A stretch of DNA of 64,000 bases from Flavobacteriales bacterium (GCA_016710965.1 JADJTW010000031.1:310001-374000), one strand, 5' to 3'. Counted from the first letter of the stretch, positions 47,264-56,294 are shown. The notes: generated by a model from the sequence alone, not told the origin. Program-made: numbers and translations.

Positions 47264-48165
47264 TGGCCGTACGCACCTATTGTTCCCGGGGCGTGTGGTA
47301 CGCGTTGCGCGCCCTTACGAAGCTGGGCGTGCTGCGCTATCTCACCTTCAGTGTGCGCGCCATGATCATGGGGCGCAAGGTGCGCGTGCCGGTCATGCAA
47401 GGCCACGGTCCGGGTGCGTTGTCCGTGGGCGAACCATGGGGGCACGCGTTGTACACCCCTCTGCTCGATTCCTTTCCCGGCACCTTCATCGATGTGGGCG
47501 TGAACCTGGGCCAGACGCTCACGCGTGTACGGATCACGCATCCCGACCTGCCGTACTTGGGCTTCGAACCCAATCCGATCTGCGTGCAGTACAGTCGCGA
47601 GCTCGTGCGCCTCAATGGTTTTCGTGATTCGCCCATCGTGCCGGCCGGGCTCGCGGATCGTGATGGGGTCGTGGACCTGGTGATGAACAACGACGACCTC
47701 ACCGACAGCGGCGCGAGCATCGTGCAGGATTTCAGACCGGGCCTGAAAGTACTCCACCGGGTAACGGTGACCGTGCTGCGCTTCACCAGCGTCGAGCGGG
47801 ACCTGCACATCGGCAAGCTCGGCGTGGTGAAGATCGACGTGGAAGGCGCGGAGCGCGAAGTGCTCTTGAGCATGGAGCAGCGCATCAGCAGCGACCGCCC
47901 GGCGATCGTGCTGGAGATTCTGCCCGTGGGCCGCCCGGAGCACACTGATCGCTTGCGCCGACAGCAGGACATCGAAGCGTTCTTCGCACGGCTGGATTAC
48001 CGGATGGTCCGCATCCACAACAAGGGAGCGAGCACAAGACTGGAACGCATGGCCGCACCCATAGGGATCCACAACGACCAGCAACTGGCCAACTTCGTGG
48101 TGCTGCCCGCAGAGCGCTGCGAGGAAATGCTGCCGCTGCTCGATCGCGCGATCGCTCAGCAGTAG
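47263..48165 (+). CDS. FkbM family methyltransferase (first copy)
   Basis: A 300-residue SAM-dependent methyltransferase of the FkbM family. The SAM-binding motif is FIDVGVNLGQT, followed by LGFEPNPICV and the conserved KIDVEGAEREVL. An N-terminal basic region precedes it. Substrates are usually sugars of polysaccharides or lipids. The ATG overlaps the MerR stop by one base (TGATG). It converges on hldD with a 10-base overlap. Confidence 0.9.
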   Translation: MAVRTYCSRGVWYALRALTKLGVLRYLTFSVRAMIMGRKVRVPVMQGHGPGALSVGEPWGHALYTPLLDSFPGTFIDVGVNLGQTLTRVRITHPDLPYLGFEPNPICVQYSRELVRLNGFRDSPIVPAGLADRDGVVDLVMNNDDLTDSGASIVQDFRPGLKVLHRVTVTVLRFTSVERDLHIGKLGVVKIDVEGAEREVLLSMEQRISSDRPAIVLEILPVGRPEHTDRLRRQQDIEAFFARLDYRMVRIHNKGASTRLERMAAPIGIHNDQQLANFVVLPAERCEEMLPLLDRAIAQQ

Positions 48166-49124
48166 GCGCCGTTCACCAGGTACTCCTTCACGTAGTCATC
48201 AACGCCTTCTTCGAGCGTGCGGAAGGACTTGTCATAGCCGATGGAGCGCAGCTTCTCCATGCGCGCCTCGGTGAAATACTGGTAGGTCTCACGGATGTCG
48301 CTCGGCGTGTCAATGAAGTCGATCTTCTCTTCGCGACCCATTGCGTTGAACGTGGCCCGTGCCAGATCGAGGAAAGTACGGGCCTTCCCACTTCCCAGAT
48401 TGTACAGGCCGCTGTGCTTGCGGTGCTCCATGAGGAACACGCACACGTCGCAGAGGTCCTTCACGTACACGAAGTCGCGCAGTTGCTCGCCGTCCTTGTA
48501 TTCGTTCCGGTGGCTGCGGAAGAGCTTCATGGCACCTGTTCCCATGATCTGGTTGAAGGCATGGAAGACCACGCTCGCCATGCGGCCCTTGTGGTATTCG
48601 TTCGGCCCATACACGTTGAAGAACTTGAGGCCCGCCCAGAAGAAGGGCTTCTGCTGCTGCTCCAACGCCCACTTGTCGAATTCGTTCTTGCTCTCCCCAT
48701 ACGGGTTGAGGGGCTTCAATCGCTGCGACAAGGAGTCATCCTCATCGCCGTAGCCCTGCGCACCATCGCCAAAGGTGGCCGCTGATGAGGCGTAAACGAG
48801 CGGGATACCATATCGTACGCAACGCCCCCAAACCTCTTTGCTGAAGCGCACGTTGAGCTCATCGAAGATGGCCTTGTCGGATTCGGTGGTGTCGGTGCGT
48901 GCGCCAAGGTGGAAAATGAACTGGACGAGCTTCTCGTTGGCATCGAGCCAGGTGAAGAAGTCCTTTCGCTCCACGCGCGCGGTCAGCTTCTTGCCCTCCA
49001 AGTTCGGCGCCTTCGCCAGCTTGCTGAAGTCGTCTACGGCCACGATGTCCTGCCAACCTTGACGGAGCAATTCGCCCACCAGGGCACTACCGATGAACCC
49101 CGCTGCTCCAGTGACGATGATCAT
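48156..49124 (-). CDS. hldD: ADP-L-glycero-D-manno-heptose-6-epimerase
   Basis: A 322-residue short-chain dehydrogenase-type epimerase that makes the L,D form of ADP-heptose for lipopolysaccharide core or other heptose-containing glycans. The NADP-binding loop is TGAAGFIGS, and the catalytic Tyr/Lys pair is in NPYGESKNEFDKW. FNVYGPNEYHKGRMASV is the family hallmark, seen in the core as GPNEYHKGRM. Two FkbM methyltransferase genes flank it, suggesting a surface-glycan neighbourhood. Confidence 0.93.
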   Translation of the reverse strand: MIIVTGAAGFIGSALVGELLRQGWQDIVAVDDFSKLAKAPNLEGKKLTARVERKDFFTWLDANEKLVQFIFHLGARTDTTESDKAIFDELNVRFSKEVWGRCVRYGIPLVYASSAATFGDGAQGYGDEDDSLSQRLKPLNPYGESKNEFDKWALEQQQKPFFWAGLKFFNVYGPNEYHKGRMASVVFHAFNQIMGTGAMKLFRSHRNEYKDGEQLRDFVYVKDLCDVCVFLMEHRKHSGLYNLGSGKARTFLDLARATFNAMGREEKIDFIDTPSDIRETYQYFTEARMEKLRSIGYDKSFRTLEEGVDDYVKEYLVNGAYC

Positions 49125-49160
49125 GGTGCGAAGATGCGATGGCCCGGACGATCGTCAGCG

Positions 49161-49943
49161 CTACCGTTTGATGCCGAGGTAGTTCGCCGTATGGAAGACT
49201 TCGAGGTCGGGCGAGTAGGTAGGCAGTGGCCAAATACCATCGGGCAGGATGCGGTGTATGAGATAGCGAGGCGACAGAAAGGTGAAGACGTCTCGGAAGA
49301 ACACCCGCGAGTCCAAGTGGCATTCGCCGAACTCGAACTGGATGAAGTCCACCTTGCCGCGTTCGATCATTTCATGCGCACCCTTCAACACGGAGAGCTC
49401 ATGCCCTTCCGTATCCACCTTCAGGTAGTGGATGCGCTCTATGCCCTGCTCCTGGCAAAATCCATCCACGGTCCGCAGCTCGATACGGTCCACCACCAAG
49501 GCACGCCCTTGCATCTCGAAGGTGGTCGCATGCAACGTGGCGATGCTCGATCCGCTGGTGGGCGAGTGCAACATCGCCACGCCCGCTTCATCACTGAACC
49601 CGAAGCGATGGAGCCTCACCGATGGAACCTTGCCCACCGTTTCGAGAAAAGTCTTGGCGGCCGTGGGCGAAGGTTCGAAGGCATGCACCAGCACCGCTCG
49701 CTGAAAGGCGACCAGTGCCGCTTTCGTGAACTCCCCGTTGTTCGCCCCGACATCGAAGACCACGGGATGCTCCACATTACGAAGCGAACCGGCGGCACGA
49801 CCCAACGCCCAGCGCTCGCCACTTCCGGCCACCTCGGCCCCGCCCCAATAGTTCATGCCCACCTTGGCTGCGCGATGCAACCTGATGTGCAACGGCTGCA
49901 GGGCTTTCTTGCGCGCCAAGCGCACCAACCACGACAGGAGCAT
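49161..49943 (-). CDS. FkbM family methyltransferase (second copy)
   Basis: A 260-residue methyltransferase with the SAM loop VFDVGANNGEFTKAAL, FEPSPTAAK and YLKVDTEGHELSVLKG, all typical of FkbM enzymes. It differs clearly in sequence from the copy at 47263. ATG 49943 (MLLSWLVRL) is preferred to the TTG at 49952, which lies in an inverted repeat. Substrate unknown. Confidence 0.9.
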   Translation of the reverse strand: MLLSWLVRLARKKALQPLHIRLHRAAKVGMNYWGGAEVAGSGERWALGRAAGSLRNVEHPVVFDVGANNGEFTKAALVAFQRAVLVHAFEPSPTAAKTFLETVGKVPSVRLHRFGFSDEAGVAMLHSPTSGSSIATLHATTFEMQGRALVVDRIELRTVDGFCQEQGIERIHYLKVDTEGHELSVLKGAHEMIERGKVDFIQFEFGECHLDSRVFFRDVFTFLSPRYLIHRILPDGIWPLPTYSPDLEVFHTANYLGIKR

Positions 49944-49950
49944 GGCCGCC

Positions 49951-50012
49951 AAGGTAGGGACGTGCGCGTAGGGACGCTAGATCTCAGGCCCCTACGCGCA
50001 CGCCCCTACCTT
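49951..50012. repeat. Inverted repeat with outward-facing -7 boxes
   Basis: Arms of 23 bases (49951-49973 and 49990-50012) pair with one mismatch around a 16-base loop, filling the gap between two divergent genes. The right arm runs into TACCTTTG (50007-50014), a perfect -7 box reading toward the PTPS gene. The left arm reads TACCTTGG toward the FkbM gene. The structure could coordinate divergent transcription. Confidence 0.8.
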
Positions 50013-50014
50013 TG
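50007..50014 (+). promoter_or_regulatory. Candidate -7 box for the PTPS-folE operon
   Basis: TACCTTTG matches TAnnTTTG exactly, 17 bases before the ATG at 50032. No TTTG at -33. It overlaps the right arm of the inverted repeat. Confidence 0.45.
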
Positions 50015-50031
50015 GCCTCCCTTACCAGGAA

Positions 50032-50451
50032 ATGCCCATCGTACACATCACCCGCCGCGAACGCTTCAGCGCCGCGCATCGACTACGCCGTGAGGATTGG
50101 AGCGAGGAGCGCAATGCTGAGGTGTTCGGCAAATGCGCCAACCCCAACTGGCACGGCCACAATTACGAGCTGTGGGTGACCGTGAAGGGCGAGCAACGAC
50201 CGGAAACCAGCTTCGTCGTGGACCTCAGCGAGTTGAGCCGCATCATCAAAGAGCGCGTCATCCAGCATGTGGACCATAAGAACCTGGACCTTGACGTAGC
50301 CTTCATGAAGGGCCGATACAGCAGCACCGAGAACCTCGCGATCGCCATCTGGGAACAGCTCGCCGAACCGATCGCCGCCCTGGGCTGTTCCCTGCATGGT
50401 GTGAAAGTGCAGGAGACCGAGAACAATTACGTGGAATACCATGGCGCGTAA
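50032..50451 (+). CDS. 6-pyruvoyl-tetrahydropterin synthase-like protein (PTPS/QueD family)
   Basis: A 139-residue T-fold enzyme. Zinc-binding histidines are in SAAHRL and HGHNY, and the catalytic Cys is in [15 protein letters not shown]. The spacing Cys-x5-His-Gly-His and the C-terminal [11 protein letters not shown] resemble the eukaryotic-type PTPS used for tetrahydrobiopterin more than the Cys-x3-His-Gly-His of bacterial QueD. It would act on dihydroneopterin triphosphate, the product of FolE encoded next to it. Its last 11 bases overlap folE. QueD function for queuosine cannot be excluded. Confidence 0.88.
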   Translation: MPIVHITRRERFSAAHRLRREDWSEERNAEVFGKCANPNWHGHNYELWVTVKGEQRPETSFVVDLSELSRIIKERVIQHVDHKNLDLDVAFMKGRYSSTENLAIAIWEQLAEPIAALGCSLHGVKVQETENNYVEYHGA

Positions 50452-51103
50452 GCCTTCACCACGCAAGAAGTCGGCCCTTGGCGGAGAGCACGAAACCATG
50501 GGCGAAGGTTACGAGCGCATCGACCTGTACGACGCGAAAGGCGTTGCGCGGATCGGATCGCACTATGGTGACATCCTCAAGGCGATCGGCGAAGATCCGA
50601 AGCGCGAAGGCCTGAAGCGCACCCCTGAGCGTGTGGCAAAGGCGCTGCAATACCTCACCCACGGCTACGACCTGGACCCCGCCGCCATCCTCCGGAGCGC
50701 CCTGTTCAAGGAGGACTACAGTCAGATGGTGCTGGTGAAGGACATCGAAGTGTACAGCCTGTGCGAGCACCACATGCTCCCCTTCTTCGGCAAGGCGCAC
50801 ATCGCTTACGTGCCAAACGGCTGCATCACCGGGCTGAGCAAGATCCCCCGGGTGGTGGACGCCTTCGCCCGCCGCCTGCAGGTTCAGGAGCGCCTTACCG
50901 ACCAGATCCGCGACTGCATCCATGACACGCTGAAGCCCTTGGGCGTCGCGGTTGTCATAGAAGCTGCCCACCTGTGCATGCAGATGCGCGGTATCCAGAA
51001 GCAGAACTCTGTCACAACGACATCCGCCTTCACCGGCATCTTCCTTGATGACCCCCGCACGCGCGAAGAGTTCATCAAGCTCATCAGCGCCAAATTGCAT
51101 TGA
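50441..51103 (+). CDS. folE: GTP cyclohydrolase I
   Basis: A 220-residue enzyme converting GTP to 7,8-dihydroneopterin triphosphate. The zinc and active-site residues are in [19 protein letters not shown] (CEHH core) and [33 protein letters not shown] is conserved, seen here as [13 protein letters not shown] basic N-terminal extension of about 20 residues precedes the domain. The overlap with the PTPS-like gene indicates a shared transcript and a linked pathway to a reduced pterin. Confidence 0.96.
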   Translation: MARKPSPRKKSALGGEHETMGEGYERIDLYDAKGVARIGSHYGDILKAIGEDPKREGLKRTPERVAKALQYLTHGYDLDPAAILRSALFKEDYSQMVLVKDIEVYSLCEHHMLPFFGKAHIAYVPNGCITGLSKIPRVVDAFARRLQVQERLTDQIRDCIHDTLKPLGVAVVIEAAHLCMQMRGIQKQNSVTTTSAFTGIFLDDPRTREEFIKLISAKLH

Positions 51104-51110
51104 AGAGGCC

Positions 51111-51208
51111 GTCAGTTGTTGGTTGCCAGTTGTCAGGAACAGCCACGCTTCTGGCTTACTTCGTAATCCCAACGCTCCCAGCCTGACAAAGGACAACTGA
51201 GAACCGAC
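51111..51208. repeat. Intergenic inverted repeat, copy B
   Basis: The left arm (51111-51137) contains GTTGTTGGTTGCCAGTTGTC, 19 of 20 bases identical to the left arm of the repeat at 35115. The right arm (51182-51208) is an imperfect reverse complement (about 19 of 27 positions). It fills the gap between folE and the BI-1 gene. Confidence 0.8.
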
Positions 51209-51219
51209 ACCTGCACATC

Positions 51220-51963
51220 ATGGAACCCAACATCTTCCCTCAGCAACCCCAGACCATCTACGGACCAGCCAGCGGCTCCAGCACGCGCACCTTCCTGGCC
51301 AGCGTATTCAGCTACATGAGCACCGCGCTCATCATCAGCGGCGTGCTCGCCTGGTGGTTCGGCACCGACATGGGCCTGCAAGCCTGGCTCCGCCATATTG
51401 ATGCGAACGGCATCGGCGGCCCCACCATGCTCGGCTGGGTGGTCATGTTCGCACCTCTGGTGCTCGTCTTCGTCATGGGCGGCATGGTGCAGCGCCTGAG
51501 CAGCACCGTGATGCTCGGCATCTTCATGCTCTACTCTGCGCTCACGGGCATGAGCCTCAGCACCATCTTCCTCATCTATACCGGCGGCAGCATCGCCAAC
51601 GTCTTCTTCATGAGCGCCGGCATCTTCGCTCTCATGGCCTTCGCAGGCTACACCACCAAGACCGACCTCACCAAGCTCGGCAGCATCCTCATGATCGGCC
51701 TCATCGGCATCATCGTCGCCTCGGTGATCAATATGTTCATCGGCAGCAGTGGCATGGACTACATCATCAGCATCATCGGCGTCGTGATCTTCACCGGCCT
51801 CACCGCCTACGACATGCAGAAGCTGAAGCGGATGGGCGAACAGGTGGCCACCGGCACGGAGACCGCGCAGAAGATGGCCCTCATGGGTGCCCTGAGCCTC
51901 TATCTGGACTTCATCAACCTCTTCCTCATGCTGCTGCGGCTGTTCGGGGGTAGGAGAGACTGA
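51220..51963 (+). CDS. Bax inhibitor-1/YccA family membrane protein
   Basis: A 247-residue protein with seven membrane segments from about residue 27. Its organisation and the C-terminal GLTAYDMQKLKRMGEQ plus LYLDFINLFLMLLRLFGGRRD, noted here by LSLYLDFINLFLMLLRLFGG, are characteristic of the BI-1/YccA (TMBIM) family, which conducts calcium or protons and is linked to FtsH in bacteria. Its exact role here is unknown. The start is the ATG just beyond repeat B. Confidence 0.92.
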   Translation: MEPNIFPQQPQTIYGPASGSSTRTFLASVFSYMSTALIISGVLAWWFGTDMGLQAWLRHIDANGIGGPTMLGWVVMFAPLVLVFVMGGMVQRLSSTVMLGIFMLYSALTGMSLSTIFLIYTGGSIANVFFMSAGIFALMAFAGYTTKTDLTKLGSILMIGLIGIIVASVINMFIGSSGMDYIISIIGVVIFTGLTAYDMQKLKRMGEQVATGTETAQKMALMGALSLYLDFINLFLMLLRLFGGRRD

Positions 51964-51976
51964 GTTTCGGAAGTGG

Positions 51977-52016
51977 AAGGGTGGAAGAGTGGTATGATAC
52001 GCCACTCTTCCACCTT
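51977..52016 (+). terminator. Hairpin between the BI-1 gene and fabD
   Basis: AAGGGTGGAAGAGTGG (51977-51992) pairs with CCACTCTTCCACCTT (52002-52016) with one bulged base and a 9-base loop, followed by TTCACTTTT. It lies 13 bases after the stop codon and is a likely terminator, although the sequence looks like an expanded GGTGGAAGAG repeat. Confidence 0.7.
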
Positions 52017-52077
52017 TTCACTTTTCCACCGCACACCCGCTCGCGCCTATTTTCACCCCTCCAATGAGCCTCCCCGC

Positions 52078-52953
52078 ATGACCGCTTACGTATTCCCCGG
52101 ACAAGGCAGCCAGTTCCCCGGCATGGGCAAGGACCTGTACGATGCCGATAGCAACGCGCGCATCTGGTTCGAGCATGCCAACGACCTGCTGGGCTTCAAC
52201 CTCACGAACGTGATGTTCAACGGCAGCGAGGCCGACCTGAAGCAGACGAACGTGACGCAGCCTGCCATCTTCCTCCACAGCGTGGTGAAGGCCAAGGTGA
52301 TGGGCGATGCCTTCCAGCCCAACATGGTGGCCGGGCATTCACTTGGTGAGTTCAGCGCGTTGGTGGCAGCAGGCGCCATGGAGTTCGGTGACGGGATGAA
52401 ACTGGTGGCCGCGCGCGCCAACGCGATGCAGAAAGCCTGCGAACTCCAGCCGAGCACGATGGCCGCCATCCTCGGGATGGAGGACGCCAAGGTGGAGGAG
52501 ATCTGCAAGACGATCCCCGGTGTGGTGGTGCCCGCCAACTACAACTGCCCTGGCCAACTCGTGATCAGCGGAACGGTCGAGGCCGTCAACGCCGCCTGCG
52601 AAGCCTTGAAAGCCGCTGGTGCGAAACGTGCGCTGGTGCTACCCGTTGGTGGCGCCTTCCACAGCCCGCTCATGGAACCGGCCCGTGCCGAGCTCGCCAC
52701 GGCAATCCAGTTCACGCCCATCGTGAACCCGCGCTGCGCCATCTACCAGAACGTGGATGCCCGCCCGCATACCGAACCCGCACGAATCAAGGCGAACCTG
52801 ATCGCACAGCTCACCGCGCCCGTGCGCTGGACGCAGACCATGCAGAACATGCTCACCGATGGGGCAGCGAAGGTGGTGGAGGTAGGCCCCGGCAATGTGC
52901 TGCAAGGGCTCTTCAAGAAGGTGAGCAAGGAGGTGGAGACGGTGGCGGGGTGA
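52078..52953 (+). CDS. fabD: ACP S-malonyltransferase
   Basis: A 291-residue enzyme that moves malonyl groups from CoA to acyl carrier protein to start fatty-acid elongation. The catalytic Ser lies in AGHSLGEFSAL, the N-terminal FPGQGSQFPGMG forms the oxyanion loop and the His is in VGGAFHSPLM. ATG 52078 is the family start. The short membrane protein that follows is only 15 bases away. Confidence 0.95.
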   Translation: MTAYVFPGQGSQFPGMGKDLYDADSNARIWFEHANDLLGFNLTNVMFNGSEADLKQTNVTQPAIFLHSVVKAKVMGDAFQPNMVAGHSLGEFSALVAAGAMEFGDGMKLVAARANAMQKACELQPSTMAAILGMEDAKVEEICKTIPGVVVPANYNCPGQLVISGTVEAVNAACEALKAAGAKRALVLPVGGAFHSPLMEPARAELATAIQFTPIVNPRCAIYQNVDARPHTEPARIKANLIAQLTAPVRWTQTMQNMLTDGAAKVVEVGPGNVLQGLFKKVSKEVETVAG

Positions 52954-52968
52954 CCAAAATCGGCAATC

Positions 52969-53208
52969 ATGGACTACCTCATAGCTCTTGTCGCTTCACT
53001 TGGCAGCTTGTACTTTGTGAAGAACCGATGGGTTGCCTTCATCATCGCCTTGGCCATGTTCAATTTGATTTCCGCACTCATGGGTGGATTGCCGTCTGAT
53101 GGGACTGCTATCCCTGTTATCATTGGAAGAAGCACTGTGCTCGCAATCTTCTTTGGCATCTCAATAGGCTTGTGGACGATGTTCGCTACGAAATCTTCGC
53201 CCAAGTGA
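52969..53208 (+). CDS. Small membrane protein of unknown function
   Basis: A 79-residue product with two or three hydrophobic segments (about 1-15, 22-41 and 49-71) and a short charged tail (ATKSSPK). No family was recognised. Its codon usage is less GC-biased than the neighbours, as in the DNA that follows up to the insertion element, which may mark acquired DNA. Confidence 0.55.
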   Translation: MDYLIALVASLGSLYFVKNRWVAFIIALAMFNLISALMGGLPSDGTAIPVIIGRSTVLAIFFGISIGLWTMFATKSSPK

Positions 53209-53264
53209 ACAGAGAACATCCTCATCGGCCAAGACCATATCCCACATTTTTAGCCTCTAGCCAT

Positions 53265-53384
53265 ATGATGATTGCCTTTAGCCTCAAGTCGCTGGTCCTC
53301 TGCTTCGCCAGTTGGGTCCTTTCATCCGGATGTACACAAAGTTCAGATGGCAATCTCGGTTCCGCAGGGCTCGCAGAATTGTAA
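53265..53384 (+). pseudogene. N-terminal fragment of a lipoprotein gene cut by the IS element
   Basis: From ATG 53265 the frame encodes MMIAFSLKSLVLCFASWV followed by the lipobox LSSGC, then TQSSDGN. This is a convincing lipoprotein leader, but after 38 codons it runs into the left end of the insertion element at 53380 and stops within it. No continuation is found on the other side of the element. It is a 5' remnant. Confidence 0.6.
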
Positions 53385-53441
53385 GAGCCCCCAAGAACAG
53401 GTACGGTTGTAACCAGAGACAACCACCTAAACTTGGGACAG

Positions 53442-53708
53442 ATGAGAAAGAGCAAGTTCACCGAGACGCAGATCGTGGCGATGCTGGGCGAGCATGAGGC
53501 GGGCAAGAAGGCCGCAGACCTGTGCCGGGAGCATGGGGTGAGCCAGCCCACCTTCTACCACTGGAAAAGCAGGTACGGCGGTCTTGAGCCCAACCAGCTC
53601 AAGGAGTTGCGTGAACTGAAGGCTGAGCACGCGCGGCTCAAGCGGCTGTACGCCGAGGCGTGCATGGACCGCGAAGCGTTGAAGGACCTGTTATCGGGAA
53701 AGCTCTAG
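53442..53708 (+). CDS. IS3-family transposase OrfA
   Basis: An 88-residue DNA-binding protein with a helix-turn-helix (FTETQIVAMLGEHEAGKKAADLCREHGVS, core AADLCREHGVSQPTFYHW) and a leucine-zipper-like coiled coil (about 50-75). This is the IS407/IS51-group OrfA pattern. At its end the sequence G GGA AAG (53696-53702) in the zero frame is a classic -1 slippery heptamer leading into orfB. ATG 53442 is preferred over TTG 53433. Confidence 0.9.
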   Translation: MRKSKFTETQIVAMLGEHEAGKKAADLCREHGVSQPTFYHWKSRYGGLEPNQLKELRELKAEHARLKRLYAEACMDREALKDLLSGKL

Positions 53709-54623
53709 GCCCTGCCGCCAAACGCGAGTGCGTGCACAAGCTGGTCGAACAGCGCCAGATGAGTGTGCGGCGGGCCTGCAAGCTGATCAAGCTCAGTGGA
53801 TCGGTGTTGCGCTACGAGCACCGTCGCGGGCTGGACCATGCCACCATGGACCGCTTGCGTGCCTTGGCCGCCAGGCACCCGCGCTGGGGCATGCGGAAGA
53901 TGCACGCCACCCTGCGCATGGAAGGGATGCTGATCAACCGCAAACGCACCAGGAGGCTTTGCCGCATCCTTGGGTTGCACCTGCGCCGCAAGGTGAAGCG
54001 CCGCTTGCCTGCCCGCGTGAAGGAGCCGATGGTGCTGCCGATCGCACCGAACATCACCTGGAGCATGGACTTCATGCGACACCCTGGCCAGTGGCCGCAA
54101 GTACCGCACCTTCAACATCATCGACGACCACAACCGCGAAGCCTTGGGCATCACCGTGGATACCTCCATCAGCAGCCATCGGGTGGTACGCCAACTGGAC
54201 CAGCTCATCGAATGGCGCGGCAAGCCCGAGCGCATCCGCATGGACAACGGACCGGAGTTCATCGCCCACGTGCTGGAGCTATGGGCCGAAGAGCGATGCA
54301 TCGAGCTGCACTTCATCCGCAAGGGCAAGCCCACGGAGAACGGGCTGATCGAGCGCTTCAACCGCACCTATCGCGAGGAGGTGCTCGATGCCAACCTCTT
54401 CGAAACGCTCGACCAGGTGCGCGCCGAGACCAACCGCTGGATATGGGAGTACAACAACGAGCGACCGCATGAGTCGTTGGGCAACATCACCCCACGCGCG
54501 TTCCTGTTGAAACGTGGACAGCTCCCCGGCACACAACTCCACGCTGCTGACCTGCCCACCTTCCAACAGGACGATCAACACACCATCAACGACTCAGCTA
54601 ACTTTACAAAAGACAGCGCCTGA
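53660..54623 (+). pseudogene. IS3-family transposase OrfB, frameshifted
   Basis: The integrase (DDE) half. The first part (KRECVHKLVEQRQMSVRRACKL, then WSMDFM with the first Asp) is in one frame and stops making sense after 54076. From GACACCCTGGCC onward the rest (RKYRTFNIIDDHNREALG, RMDNGPEF with the second Asp, ENGLIERFNRTYREE with the Glu) is in another. Adding two bases after ATG 54074-54076 restores SMDFMSDTLASGRKY, the normal family sequence. A two-base deletion (or one-base insertion) has inactivated it. Confidence 0.9.
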
Positions 54624-56216
54624 AATGGGGGCTCTTACAGTTCCACCAGCAATCGCTATCCGCGCGCTGGAATCTGAGTTGCTCGAGTAGTAGTCACTAT
54701 CGAAGACGCGATCGTCCCCCGCACCCCCGATGAAGCTGCCATAGGTCAGGTTGAAATCCGCATCGAAGCGGGCGATGAACATGTCGAAGCCACCGGCGTT
54801 GTTGTTTTGGAAATAGGCGTTGTTGCCTGGATCGCATACGGCCAATCCGCTGCCACTAGGCTGGCATGGCGTAGTGCTCCCATCCTCGGTATCGGTGATG
54901 CCGAAGAAGTGGATGCCGCCGAAATCATCGGCGACCACCGTGGTAACAATGTCGTGGCCAGCACCACCGTACAATGTGCTGCGTTCGAGTATGCCATCCT
55001 CGGTGAGCTTGATCATGAACCCTTCAGTTTGACCTCCAGTACTGGACTGGTAATAGGTACCATCTGCCGGGTTTGAGAATGGCCTCATGGGCCAACTAGT
55101 TCCATTCGTGTAGCCACCGACATAGATCCGTTCATGCGCAGCGCCATACTTCATGGCAATGGGCATGTCGTATCCGCTGCCGCTTATGAAGGTGGTCCAG
55201 ATCAGTTCGGCATCACTCTCCGAGTCGCTTGGGGCGTAGTTGTAGCGAGAGACGAACACGTCCTTGTTCTGTGCAAAAAGGAGTGTTCCGGTCTGCGCAG
55301 GGAACAAGGGGTCCGCCGTAGCGCCGGTCACGATCAAGTCATGATCGGGGAGCTTGTCGCCAGCCATGATGTAGTCGTAACCTGCATAGCCGATATCGCG
55401 ACCCGCTGAAGTGGACCACGTGAGGTTATCGCTACCTCCCATTGCACCGCCTTGGTCGGGTAGGTAACCGATCTGGAAAATGAGCGGCAATCCTTCATCG
55501 TAGGTGTCGAAGCCGAACTTCACCACACCTGTTCCATTGTTCGCCTCGTAGGTTGCTGTCCAACTGATCGGAACCACATCGTTGTTCGCATCCACCTGGT
55601 AGGCCACGGCTTGTTCCAGCTTGATCCAACCACCGGAGAGGTAAAGCCTCAGCGCGCCATCAAGATCCACCTTGATGCTGTCCTGGCCCGTGAACCCGAT
55701 CTTGATCTCTTCGGGATCCCCGCCCGGCATGACCACGAATGCCATCCGGGGACCACTACTGGCATGGTAGAAATAGGCATTTATACTTTCCCAAAGACTG
55801 ATGTAACTCACCTTGTTGTATGCTTCGATAGCCTCGGCAGAGAAGGAGCCACGATAGTAATTGCAGAGTTCGGAAACCGGGTCGCCAATGGCAACCGGAT
55901 CTTGGGTTGCACCGAAGAAGTTCATGTCAATGCGATAACCCAGATCAGGAACGCTACTGTCACCGACCTCGATCGAATAGGTGAACGAAACCTTACTCGA
56001 CTTGCGAAGGAAGATGCCGAGGTCCGCCCGCTCATGGTAGTATGAAATGCTACCCTCGCTGGTCCCGTTGCTATTGAAGATCTGTCCAACGCATCTTCTC
56101 AACACAGAATGACCTTCGAATTCATCGCCGTGATAATCACGAATGCTGTCAGGGTCTTGGGCATACAGCAATGGCGTGCCGAAAAGCAACACCATGATCA
56201 AACCAACCAAGCGCAA
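54594..56216 (-). pseudogene. SBBP-type beta-propeller secreted protein, 3' end cut by the IS
   Basis: The frame runs 540 codons but its last 15 codons read the IS end (VRAPISGAVFCKVS), so the native C-terminus is lost. The host part has a signal peptide (start TTG 56216, ending LLYAQ), an N-terminal beta domain (to about 220) and propeller-like repeats with a conserved aromatic/Gly pattern (FISGSGYDMPIAM, LYGGAGHDIVTTV, FIGGAGDDRVFDS), resembling SBBP/DUF7948 proteins of Bacteroidota. Such proteins normally end in a T9SS domain, which is missing. A strong promoter remains upstream, so the truncated product may be made but not sorted. Confidence 0.8.
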
Positions 56217-56262
56217 CGCGCTTGCGTTCTGCGTTCTGCATGTCAGTGTGGTTTTGCGTCGA

Positions 56263-56294
56263 TGAAAGTAAGTTCGACCAACGATTTATTCAAA
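56263..56294 (-). promoter_or_regulatory. Promoter for the truncated SBBP gene
   Basis: On the minus strand TTTG (56294-56291), a 20-base spacer and TACTTTCA (56270-56263), one or two mismatches from the -7 consensus. The start would be near 56256. The surrounding 116 bases are the AT-richest stretch of this part of the window. Confidence 0.6.

Larger units (their letters stand above)
53380..54639 (+). mobile_element. IS3-family insertion sequence (IS407-like), 1260 bp
   Basis: The ends are imperfect inverted repeats starting TGTAAGAGCCCCC, identical over 13 bases at both termini, with partial matches beyond (AAGAACAGG against ATTTCAGG). Inside are orfA and orfB in the usual -1 arrangement. 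The flanking four bases differ (GAAT on the left, GTTC on the right), so there is no target duplication. The transposase is frameshifted, so the copy is probably inactive. Confidence 0.92.

Noticed and set aside
53222..53551. A minus-strand 109-codon gene across the left IS end
   Set aside because: It spans the IS boundary, is antisense to orfA for half its length and has no domain; the plus-strand lipoprotein leader is more convincing.
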